A DNA stretch of 64,000 bases from NCBI RefSeq assembly GCF_014842995.1, contig NZ_JACYXL010000014.1, positions 1 to 64,000 of the forward strand, read 5' to 3'. The DNA comes from Rhodanobacter sp. 7MK24 (lineage in GTDB: Bacteria > Pseudomonadota > Gammaproteobacteria > Xanthomonadales > Rhodanobacteraceae). A program made the position numbers and the translations under genes. The notes under the pieces are model-generated. The model saw only the letters and a program-made list of their open reading frames with translations, made no database searches and was not told where the DNA came from. Below are positions 48,561-56,507 of this stretch, in pieces (within the stretch, counting starts at the first letter, position 1; each line of letters begins with the position of its first letter).

Positions 48561-51500
48561 GGGAGGCTTCTCCGAGCTGCGGAATGGCGGAGGGCGCGTG
48601 CTGTTCGCGCCCATGGACGATGCTGAAGACCACCGGGACGAACACCAGCGTGGCGCAGGTGGCGAACATCAGGCCGCCGACCACGGCGATGCCCAGCGGC
48701 GAGTTCTGCTCATGGCTCAACGACATCGGCAGCATGCCGATGATCATCGCCAGCGCGGTCATCAGCACCGGACGGAAGCGCGTGAAACCGGCTTCCAGCG
48801 CGGCCTTTGTCGCGTCGCCGTGCTCGGCCAGCCGCTCGCGGCAGAAGCTCACCACGAGAATGGAGTTGGCGGTGGCGACACCCATGCACATGATGGCGCC
48901 GGTAAGCGCGGGCACCGACAGCGTGGTGTGGGTGGTGAACAGGATCCACACGATGCCGGCCAGCGCGGCGGGCAGGGCGGTGATGATGACGAATGGATCG
49001 AGCCAGGACTGGAAGTTGACCACGATCAGCAGGTAAATCATCACTACCGCGCCGAGCAGGCCGAACAGCAGGCCGTTGAAGGCCGCGTTCATCGTGTGCA
49101 CCTGGCCGCGCAGCGTGACCAGCGTGCCCTTCGGGCGGCTGCTGGCGAACTGGTCCAGCACCTTCTGCACGTCGCCGGAGACGCCGCCGAGGTCGCGGCC
49201 CTGCACCGAGGCATAGATGTCGAAGGTGGGCAGGATGTTGTAGTGCGAGACCACCGCCGCGCTGGGGCCGCGGGTGAAAGTGGCGACATTGCTCAGCACC
49301 TGGCTGTCCTTGCCGGCCGACGCGGTCACCGGCAGGCGCAGCAGGTCGGCCATCGAATCCATCTTGTACTGCGGCGTGGAGGCGACCACCGCGTAGGACA
49401 CGCCGTTGTGCGGATCGAGCCAGAACACCGGCGCCACCTGGCTGGAGCCGGCCAGCGAGGCGACCATGCTGTTGGTGACGTCACGCTCGGTGATGCCCAG
49501 CGTGTCGGCGCGGGTACGGTTTACCTTCACGTTGATCTGCGGATAGCTGGTGCTCTGCTGCAGGCGCACGTCGGCGATGCCGGGGATGTCGCGCAGCCTG
49601 CGCATGATCTTCGTCGCATAGGCCTCGTTCTCGGCGCTGTTGCGGCCGGTCACCGTGACGTCCAGCGGGGCCGGCGCGCCGAAGTTGAGGATCTGGCTGG
49701 TCATGTCCGCGGGCAGGAAGGAAAACGTCGTGCCAGGGAACTCCCGCGGCAGCAGCTTGCGCAGCTCCGCCACGTAGCCGTCGGTGGGCGCATGGCCTTC
49801 GCCGAGCACGATCTGGATGTCGCCGTCCTGCGGGCCGATCGAGCCGGTGTTGCTGTAGATCAGGTTGGTGTTGGACAGCGGCAGGCCGATGTTGTCGATC
49901 ATCGTCTTCAGCTGGTCTGGCGGGATGACTCTGCGGATCGCGGCCTCGATGTGGTCGAACTCCGCCGCGGTCTCCTCGATGCGCGTGCCCATCGGTGCAC
50001 GCACATGCAAGGCGATGGCGCCGGAGTCCACCGAAGGGAAGAAGTCGCGGCCGAGGAAGGGCACCAGCGCGAACGAGGCAAGCACGAAGGCCAGGAAGCC
50101 GCCCACGAACACCCAGCGCAGCTTCAACGCCGTGGCCAGCAGTGCGTAGTAGCTATCGCGTACGCGGGTAAAGCCGTGCTCGAACTTCTGCTGGAACGCC
50201 ACCAGGCCGCGCACCAGCGCGCCGTGGCCACGCCGGTGGTGCTGGTCGCCCTCGTGATGGTTGATGTACGGATCTTCCGGGTGGTCGCCGACCCCGTGCT
50301 CGGTGTGGTACGTCTTCAGCAGGTACATCGCCAGCGTCGGCACCAGGGTGCGCGACAGCACGAACGACGACGCCATCGCGTAGATCACCGCCAGCGCCAT
50401 CGGCCGGAACAGAAAGCCGGCAATCCCGTTCAGCATGAACATCGGCACGAACACGATGCAGATGCACAGCAGCGAGACGAAGGCGGGTGTGACGATCTGC
50501 TTCGCACCGTCCATGATCGCGGTGCGCACATCCTTGCCCTGTTCAAGGTGCCAATTGATGTTCTCGATGGTCACCGTGGCATCGTCCACCAGGATGCCCA
50601 CCGCCAGTGCGAGGCCGCCCAGCGTCATCACGTTGAGGGTCTGTCCGGTGGCCGACAGCAGGGCGATGGCCGACAGCACCGCCAGCGGGATCGACACCGC
50701 GATGATGACGGTGGAGCGCCAGCTGCCGAGGAACACCAGGATCATCACTGAAGTCAGCAGCGCGGCGATGATGCCCTCGCGGGCCACCGAAGCGACCGCG
50801 TCCTTCACGAACACCGACTGGTCGGCGAGCTGGGAGATCTTCAGCGACTTCGGCATCGTCTCCTTGATCAGCGGCATCAGCTTCTTGACGCCCGCCACCA
50901 CCGCCAGCGTCGAGGCGCTGCCGGTCTTCAGGATCGGCATCAGTACTGCGCGACCGCCATCCACGCGCACGATGTTGTTCTGCGGCGGCGAGCCGTCGCG
51001 TACGTGCGCCACGTCGCCGATGGTGATGGTGGCGCCGTTGACAGTGCGGATCGGCAAGCTGTTGAGCATGTCGATCGCGGTGGGGCTGTTGTTGAGCTGC
51101 ACGTGGTATTCGTAGGTACCGATCTTCGCGGTGCCGACCGGGATGATCTGGTTCTGCGCCGCCAATGCGTTCGCCACGTCCTGTGCCGACAGGCCCTTGG
51201 CCGCCAATGCCTGCGGGTCGAGGTCGATCGTCACCTGGCGCTGCTTGCCGCCGTAGGGCGTGGGGATCGCTACGCCGTTCACCGACACCAGGGTCGGGCG
51301 CACTTCGTTCTGCGCGATGTCGCGGATCTTCGCCTCGGACAGCCCCTTGCCCGAGAACGCCATCTGCAGCACCGGCACGGTGGAGGCGTTGTAGTTGATG
51401 ATGGTGGGCGGCGTGATGCCCGGGGGCATCTGCTTCACCACCGTCTGCGAGATCGAGGTGACCTGCGCGGTGGCGGTGCGGATGTCGGTGCCCGGTTGGA

Positions 51501-51789
51501 AGAAGATCTTCACGATCCCGGCGCCGGGCAGCGATTGCGACTCGATGTGCTGGATGTTGTTGACCGCGGTGGTGAGCTGGCGTTCGTAGTAGTAGATGAC
51601 GCGGCCGGACATCTGGTCGGGCGGCAGGCCGTTGTACGACCACACCACGCCGATCACGGGGATGCCGATGTTCGGGAAGATGTCCGTCGGCGTGCGAAGC
51701 GCCGCCAACGGGCCGATGATCAGTATCACGATAGCGAGCACGATGAACGTGAGCGGGCGCGCGAGTGCGGTGCGGACGAGGCCTAGCAT
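48550..51789 (-). CDS. RND-family efflux pump (inner-membrane permease)
   Basis: This 1079-residue proton-driven pump has 12 predicted helices in two halves with large periplasmic loops. TM4 carries the paired acidic residues of the proton relay (GLALAVGILVDDATVTIEN). The central cytoplasmic loop (about residues 505-540) is unusually rich in histidine and acidic residues (YHTEHGVGDHPEDPYINHHE, then GDQHHRRGHG). Start MLGLVRTALARPLTF has GGAACACGAC upstream. It is first in the operon, ahead of adaptor and channel. Substrate is unknown; it resembles HAE1/MexF-like proteins rather than the heavy-metal CusA group, which typically has Met clusters. Confidence 0.94.
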   Translation of the reverse strand: MLGLVRTALARPLTFIVLAIVILIIGPLAALRTPTDIFPNIGIPVIGVVWSYNGLPPDQMSGRVIYYYERQLTTAVNNIQHIESQSLPGAGIVKIFFQPGTDIRTATAQVTSISQTVVKQMPPGITPPTIINYNASTVPVLQMAFSGKGLSEAKIRDIAQNEVRPTLVSVNGVAIPTPYGGKQRQVTIDLDPQALAAKGLSAQDVANALAAQNQIIPVGTAKIGTYEYHVQLNNSPTAIDMLNSLPIRTVNGATITIGDVAHVRDGSPPQNNIVRVDGGRAVLMPILKTGSASTLAVVAGVKKLMPLIKETMPKSLKISQLADQSVFVKDAVASVAREGIIAALLTSVMILVFLGSWRSTVIIAVSIPLAVLSAIALLSATGQTLNVMTLGGLALAVGILVDDATVTIENINWHLEQGKDVRTAIMDGAKQIVTPAFVSLLCICIVFVPMFMLNGIAGFLFRPMALAVIYAMASSFVLSRTLVPTLAMYLLKTYHTEHGVGDHPEDPYINHHEGDQHHRRGHGALVRGLVAFQQKFEHGFTRVRDSYYALLATALKLRWVFVGGFLAFVLASFALVPFLGRDFFPSVDSGAIALHVRAPMGTRIEETAAEFDHIEAAIRRVIPPDQLKTMIDNIGLPLSNTNLIYSNTGSIGPQDGDIQIVLGEGHAPTDGYVAELRKLLPREFPGTTFSFLPADMTSQILNFGAPAPLDVTVTGRNSAENEAYATKIMRRLRDIPGIADVRLQQSTSYPQINVKVNRTRADTLGITERDVTNSMVASLAGSSQVAPVFWLDPHNGVSYAVVASTPQYKMDSMADLLRLPVTASAGKDSQVLSNVATFTRGPSAAVVSHYNILPTFDIYASVQGRDLGGVSGDVQKVLDQFASSRPKGTLVTLRGQVHTMNAAFNGLLFGLLGAVVMIYLLIVVNFQSWLDPFVIITALPAALAGIVWILFTTHTTLSVPALTGAIMCMGVATANSILVVSFCRERLAEHGDATKAALEAGFTRFRPVLMTALAMIIGMLPMSLSHEQNSPLGIAVVGGLMFATCATLVFVPVVFSIVHGREQHAPSAIPQLGEASHVA

Positions 51790-52047
51790 GTCGTGTTCCG
51801 GAGGAGGCGGACGGCAGCCCGGACGTTCCGGGCTGCATGACATGCTGGCAGCGCATCCTTATGCGAACCTTTTGGCTTACGTGACGGGACAGGTTCGTTC
51901 ATCGCCGGGATGGTTGAGCGCCGCTTTTTCGGGTGGCAGATGCGTGCGGGCTAACACAGGATTGTCATGAATGAGTGCGGCCACGGATTTCGATCCGGAG
52001 CGGACGCCATGTTCTCGGATTCCGTGCATGCCGCATGAGGGAGAACC

Positions 52048-52495
52048 ATGTCATTCGACTGGAAATCCGTGGGACGGATGTCAGCCGGGCTCATGGCAGT
52101 CGTTCTGGCCACTTGCGGGACAGGTCTGGCCATGTGGCATTCCCACCAGGATCGAGTGAAGCAAAAACTAGGACAGAGCACGCTGCTGCCAATGACGGCA
52201 GGATTGGGGCCGGGGCTAGTGATCGGTCCCGTGGACCCGGACCTTCATTGCGTCACCTTGCCGGCAGGCATAAGGCTTCTTCCCGGGCACGTAAGCATGG
52301 AGACGATGGACAGGTCGCTACCATGGGCCCGATTGGGCCGTCGTCAGCGAACACATGAAGCCGGGTGACGACATCTATGCGTACGACAACATCGTGCATG
52401 CGCCTCCCGGCATGGCGTTTCCCGGCAACGGCGGTGGCTTTGTGGTTCTGCGCGGGTGGTGCCTGGTCGGGCGGATCATCACCTGGGTGGAATAG
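52048..52495 (+). pseudogene. Small exported protein, frameshifted
   Basis: The frame begins MSFDWKSVGRMSAGLMAVVLATCGTG (split here as a signal-anchor-like N-terminus) after GGGAGAACC and is good coding sequence to about 52324. The same protein then continues in a different frame (GPDWAVVSEHMKPGDDIY, FVVLRGWCLVGRIITWVE) to a TAG at 52493-52495. The original frame instead runs on to a stop at 52368 with an improbable tail (RLGRRQRTHEAG). One extra base near 52320-52328 explains it, either a true frameshift or a sequencing error. The intact product would be about 149 residues. No family is recognised. Confidence 0.65.
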
Positions 52496-52523
52496 CTGAT
52501 GCCTGCTTCGACGCGCCAGGTCT

Positions 52524-53912
52524 TTACGGGTGCGTGCTGTCCAACAGGAATTCCACCCGCACCCGCAGCCCCTTTCCGAAGGGCGAATCGAGCAGGTCGA
52601 TGCGGGCATCGTGCAGTTGGGCGGCGCGGCGCACGATGTTGAGGCCGACGCCGTAGCCGCCTGCGGTGTCGTGGGTTTCGCGCCGGAAGCGTTCGAATAC
52701 CGTTTCGCGGTGTTCGGCGGGGATGCCGGGGCCATCGTCGCTGATGTCGATGGTGGCGACGCCAATGGCATGGCTTAGCGCGACTTCGACCTGGCCGCCC
52801 TGCGATACGTAGCGCATGGCGTTTTCAATCAGGTTGCGCAGCATCGCGGTCAGCGCCACCTCGTGCCCGGGCACGCGCAGCGGCGTGCCGTCGTGCAGCA
52901 GGCTGAGGGTGATGTCCTTGTCGGCGATCAGTGGCGCGAGTTCCTCGATCACCGAGGTGACGATGGCGGTCAGGTCCTGGGGCGAGCGTTCCGTGGCTGC
53001 CGCGCCGGCTTCGAGCTGGGCCATCGACAGGATCTGCTCGATGCGCCGCGCAAGGCGGGAGGCGCCTTGCCGCGCGTGTTGCAGGGCGGCGCGGGCGTCG
53101 TCCGGACTGCTGGCGATGGCCGCGCTGTCCAGTTGCAGCATGGTGGCGGCCAAGGGCGTGCGCAGCTCGTGCGCCATGTCGGCGGTCATGCGGCGTTCGC
53201 GTTCGATGGCATCCTCCAGCCGTTCGAGCTGCTGGTTCAGCGTGGCGATCAGCGGGCGGATTTCTTCGGGCGCCAGCTCGATCGCCACCGGCTGGCGGCT
53301 GCCGGGCGTGCGTTGCGCCAGTTGTCCGGTGAGTTCGTCCAGCGGCCGCAGACCGCGTCGTACCGCCCACAGCGCCAGCAAGGCGAGCAGGGGCAGGCCG
53401 ATCAGCAGCGGCAGGCCGTGTTCCAGCATCAGTCCGCGGTCGATGTTCAGGCGGTTGTCGTAGCGTTCGCCGATGCGGATCAACAGGCCTGCGCGGTTCT
53501 GCAGGATGAAGGTACGCCAGAGATAGCCGTCCAGCGTGATCTTGCCGAAGCCGGCTTGCTCGGCGCGGGGCGGTGGCAGGCTGGCGAAGTTGGCGGTGCT
53601 CACCATTGGCCGGCCGCGGCCGTCGTAGACCTGGAAGCCCACGTCGGGTTCATAGTTGCGGCGGTGCACGGCGACAATGAGGGCGCGGCCGATGTCGGCG
53701 TCCTTGGCGATGGCGGCGTGGTTCGCGCCGGCGTCGCTGTTCTCGATCAGCACGCCCAGCGTGCGTCCGGCTTCCGCGAGCCGGCCGTCGAGCAGCTCGT
53801 TCATCTCGCGCCGCTCGCGCTGGTAGCTGATGATGCCCAGCGGGATGAGCACCGCCACCATCACCGCGATGATCAACCAGGTGAGACGGTGGCGCAGGCT
53901 GAGCGGTTTCAT
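52524..53912 (-). CDS. Sensor histidine kinase of OmpR-type system
   Basis: The 462-residue kinase has two membrane helices (LTWLIIAVMVAVLIPLGII near the N-terminus; LPLLIGLPLLALLALWAV near residue 170) flanking a periplasmic sensor domain of about 130 residues, then a HAMP-like linker, the H-box MAHELRTPLA, N-box MLRNLIENAMRYV and G-box DDGPGIPAEH. This layout matches the QseC/PmrB/TctE type. The start MKPLSLRHRL is chosen over a longer frame. It is 10 bases downstream of the regulator gene, so the two form an operon. Confidence 0.93.
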   Translation of the reverse strand: MKPLSLRHRLTWLIIAVMVAVLIPLGIISYQRERREMNELLDGRLAEAGRTLGVLIENSDAGANHAAIAKDADIGRALIVAVHRRNYEPDVGFQVYDGRGRPMVSTANFASLPPPRAEQAGFGKITLDGYLWRTFILQNRAGLLIRIGERYDNRLNIDRGLMLEHGLPLLIGLPLLALLALWAVRRGLRPLDELTGQLAQRTPGSRQPVAIELAPEEIRPLIATLNQQLERLEDAIERERRMTADMAHELRTPLAATMLQLDSAAIASSPDDARAALQHARQGASRLARRIEQILSMAQLEAGAAATERSPQDLTAIVTSVIEELAPLIADKDITLSLLHDGTPLRVPGHEVALTAMLRNLIENAMRYVSQGGQVEVALSHAIGVATIDISDDGPGIPAEHRETVFERFRRETHDTAGGYGVGLNIVRRAAQLHDARIDLLDSPFGKGLRVRVEFLLDSTHP

Positions 53913-53922
53913 GCGAAGGCGT

Positions 53923-54588
53923 TCACTTCGGCTCCCGCGGCAGCATGTAGCCGATGCCGCGCACGGTGCGGATGGTGTCCGCACTGAGTTTGCGCCGCAG
54001 CCAGTGCACCTGCACCTCCAACGCGTTGCCCTCCACCGGATTGTCGATGCCGTACACCGAGTTTTCCAGCGTCTCGCGGTGCACGATGCGGCCGGCGCGT
54101 TCCATCAGTGCGCGCAGCAGGGCGAACTCGCGACGCGTCAGCGTGACCGCGGCCCCGCGGAACGCCACGTCGCCGGTGGCGAGGTTCATCCGCAGGTCGC
54201 CGGCTTCGATGATGTTGTCGGCGAGCCCGCGGGTGCGGCGGATCAGCGAGCGTATGCGTGCCGACAGTTCCTCCAGGTGGAACGGCTTGACCAGGTAGTC
54301 GTCGGCGCCAAGGTCGAGGCCGCGCACGCGGGCTTCGAGGCCGTCGCGCGCGGTCATCACCAGGATCGGCGTGCGGATGCCCTTGCGGCGCGCTTCGGCC
54401 AGCACGTCGAAGCCGTCGCGATCCGGCAGGCCGAGGTCGAGCAGCACCAGGTCGGCGCTCTGGTCGTCCAGCCCCAGCATCGCCTCGCGGCCATTGCGCA
54501 GCCAGGTCACCGCGCAGGATTGCTGCACGAGGGCATGGCGGATGGCCTCGCCGAGTTCGGCGTCGTCCTCGACCAGCATGATGTGCAT
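53923..54588 (-). CDS. OmpR/PhoB-family response regulator
   Basis: The 221-residue regulator has a receiver domain (MLVEDDAELGEAI, phospho-acceptor in LVLLDLGLPD, Lys in DDYLVKPF) and a winged-helix effector (LTRREFALLRALMER, HWLRRKLSADTIRTVRGIGYML). It resembles QseB/PmrA-type regulators. The cognate kinase follows directly. The upstream RND efflux operon and frameshifted gene are nearby and could be targets, but this is unproven. Confidence 0.94.
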   Translation of the reverse strand: MHIMLVEDDAELGEAIRHALVQQSCAVTWLRNGREAMLGLDDQSADLVLLDLGLPDRDGFDVLAEARRKGIRTPILVMTARDGLEARVRGLDLGADDYLVKPFHLEELSARIRSLIRRTRGLADNIIEAGDLRMNLATGDVAFRGAAVTLTRREFALLRALMERAGRIVHRETLENSVYGIDNPVEGNALEVQVHWLRRKLSADTIRTVRGIGYMLPREPK

Positions 54589-54673
54589 GGGCTTGTCCGT
54601 GATGGTTGCGGTGGCATTGTTGCCGCATCTTGGACGCCTTGGCTTACACCAACCTTAAGAGCTTTCAGAGTCT

Positions 54674-55312
54674 TCAGCCTGCCGGCGTCTTGTCCTTGTA
54701 GCGGCACAGGTCGCGGATCACGCAATTGGGACAATCCGGCCTGCGCGCCTTGCACACGTAGCGGCCATGCAGGATCAGCCAGTGGTGGGCGTCCAGCTTG
54801 AACTCGTCGGGCACTACCTTTTCCAGCTTGTCCTCCACCGCGCGCACGTCCTTGCCGGGCGCGAGGCCGGTGCGGTTGGCGACGCGGAAGATGTGCGTGT
54901 CCACCGCGATGGTGGGTTCGCCGAAGGCGGTGTTGAGCACCACGTTGGCGGTCTTGCGGCCCACACCGGGCAGCGCTTCCAGCGCCTCGCGCGTGCGCGG
55001 TACTTCGCTGCCGTGCTGCTCGACAAGGATGCCGCACAGCGCGATCACGTTTTTCGCCTTGGCGTTGAACAGGCCGATGGTGCTGATGTACTTCTTCAGC
55101 TTTTCCTCGCCGAGCTCGAGGATGGCCTGCGGCGTGTTCGCCACGGGATAGAGCTTTTTCGTAGCCTTGTTCACCCCGACATCGGTTGCCTGCGCAGACA
55201 GCACCACGGCCACCAGCAGCTCGAACGGCGTGCTGTAGTCCAGCTCGGTGGTGGGATGCGGGTCCAACTCGCGCAGGCGGGCGAACAGCTCGACCACGTC
55301 GGCGCGTTTCAT
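54674..55312 (-). CDS. nth: Endonuclease III
   Basis: Nth is the base-excision DNA glycosylase/AP lyase for oxidised pyrimidines. The 212-residue protein has the helix-hairpin-helix LPGVGRKTANVV with the catalytic Lys, the catalytic Asp in VDTHIFRV, and the C-terminal [4Fe-4S] motif C-x6-C-x2-C-x5-C (CKARRPDCPNCVIRDLC). The start MKRADVVELF is chosen by family; a codon-pair-earlier MPMKRAD at 55318 is possible. It lies downstream of rsxB, separated by a family A repeat. Confidence 0.97.
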   Translation of the reverse strand: MKRADVVELFARLRELDPHPTTELDYSTPFELLVAVVLSAQATDVGVNKATKKLYPVANTPQAILELGEEKLKKYISTIGLFNAKAKNVIALCGILVEQHGSEVPRTREALEALPGVGRKTANVVLNTAFGEPTIAVDTHIFRVANRTGLAPGKDVRAVEDKLEKVVPDEFKLDAHHWLILHGRYVCKARRPDCPNCVIRDLCRYKDKTPAG

Positions 55313-55342
55313 GGGCATGGCGAGCCGCCCCGCGCCGACGTC

Positions 55343-55420
55343 GTCATGCCAGCGGAAGCTGGCATCCAGTGCCTTGGGTACTCGCGAGAGGCGCTGGACT
55401 CCGGCATGCGCCGGGGTGAC
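55343..55420. repeat. Interspersed palindromic repeat, family A copy 3
   Basis: It begins GTCATGCCAGCGGAAGCTGG, has ATCCAGTGCC versus GGCGCTGGACT, and ends CGCCGGGGTGAC. It lies between rsxB and nth. Confidence 0.65.
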
Positions 55421-55439
55421 GGCGTGGAGGATGGTCGTT

Positions 55440-56060
55440 TCATGGCGTCTTGCCCTGTTTGGCGCGTGCCCGCGCCAACGCGGCCAGCACTGGGTTGGTG
55501 GATGCGGCGGTGTCCACGGCGGCCTTGCGTGCGGCCAGTTCCGCCTCGCGCTCGGCGGTTTCGCGCGCCAGCCGCGCTTCGCGTTGCCGGAAATGTCCGC
55601 GCGCCGCGTCGGCATGCGCCTGGTCGATCTGCGCCAGCGGCATGGGTTCCAGCACGATGCAGTCCACCGGGCAGGCCGGCACGCACAATTCGCAGCCAGT
55701 GCAGTCGTCGGTGAGCACGGTGTGCATCAGCTTGGCCGCGCCCACGATGGCGTCCACCGGGCAGGCCTGGATGCACTTGGTGCAGCCGATGCACTCGTCC
55801 TCGATCACCCGCGCCAGCATGCGCGGCTTCTCGATGCCGTTGGCGGGGTTCAACGGCAGGGCGGGGCGGTGCAGCAAAGTGGCCAGCTTCGCGATGCCGG
55901 CTGCGCCGCCGGGCGGGCACTGATTGATCTGCGCCTCTCCGCGTGCGATGGCCTCGGCGTAGGGGCGGCAGCCGCGATAGCCGCATTGTTCGCATTGCGT
56001 CTGCGGCAGGAGCGCGTCGATGCGGTCGGCGAGGGACGGCAGTTCAGTCATGGCGTCCAT
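55440..56060 (-). CDS. rsxB: RnfB/RsxB-like ferredoxin-type electron transfer protein
   Basis: The 206-residue protein has a DUF1 Fe-S domain ([16 protein letters not shown] and downstream CPPGG) and two [4Fe-4S] ferredoxin motifs ([13 protein letters not shown] and [13 protein letters not shown]), followed by an Ala/Glu/Arg-rich helical tail. RsxB/RnfB proteins carry electrons in the Rnf/Rsx membrane complex, but the usual N-terminal membrane anchor is absent here and no rsxA/C/D/E/G genes lie nearby. It may act as a soluble electron carrier. The start overlaps the upstream gene by 17 bases; MTELPSL three codons later is an alternative start. Confidence 0.85.
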   Translation of the reverse strand: MDAMTELPSLADRIDALLPQTQCEQCGYRGCRPYAEAIARGEAQINQCPPGGAAGIAKLATLLHRPALPLNPANGIEKPRMLARVIEDECIGCTKCIQACPVDAIVGAAKLMHTVLTDDCTGCELCVPACPVDCIVLEPMPLAQIDQAHADAARGHFRQREARLARETAEREAELAARKAAVDTAASTNPVLAALARARAKQGKTP

Positions 56061-56496
56061 GCGCTGCAGCCTTGTCCGACGACACGCTCAATTCGGCATA
56101 AGTGTCCGGGATCGCTTTCCAGTGGTAGCCGCACGACTTGCAACGTTCCCGCCACTTGAGCGCCGGCCATATCGGCAGGCCGAGGAAGCACCCGAAAAAG
56201 AAGGCCCAGCCACGGTAGTTGGGGTTTCCTTCGATGTCGGTGCTCTGGCAGCGGGGGCAGCAATCGTCGCAGTCGAGGCGATAGTCGCCGCGCCGCCAGT
56301 GATCGAGAACATCGCGGGCCTGCACCAGGCACGCGTCGGGCACCATGACCAGGAAGCCGCCGAATGCGATCACCTGGTACCACTTGAGCCGGGACAGGCC
56401 ATTCTCGAAAACGAAGGCGATGCATCCTTCCTCGCGCAGCAGGCCGGCGACGATCTCCGCCTCGGCATGGTCGTAGGATCGATGGACGCACCGCAT
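56044..56496 (-). CDS. DUF2007-like protein with C-terminal zinc ribbon
   Basis: The 150-residue protein begins [24 protein letters not shown], resembling the DUF2007 putative signal-transducing domain. A hydrophobic stretch ([11 protein letters not shown]), then two cysteine pairs (CCPRCQS and CKSCGYHW) that could form a zinc ribbon, follow, with [17 protein letters not shown] between them. Its function is unknown. It overlaps the rsxB start by 17 bases and starts 11 bases after the metG stop, so it may be cotranscribed with metG and rsxB. Confidence 0.75.
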   Translation of the reverse strand: MRCVHRSYDHAEAEIVAGLLREEGCIAFVFENGLSRLKWYQVIAFGGFLVMVPDACLVQARDVLDHWRRGDYRLDCDDCCPRCQSTDIEGNPNYRGWAFFFGCFLGLPIWPALKWRERCKSCGYHWKAIPDTYAELSVSSDKAAAHGRHD

Positions 56497-56507
56497 GCGT
56501 GCTGAGG

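Noticed and set aside
48472-50751. 759-residue plus-strand open frame opposite the RND pump
   Set aside because: It is rich in Arg, His, Gln and Asp with no motif and is antisense to a certain gene.
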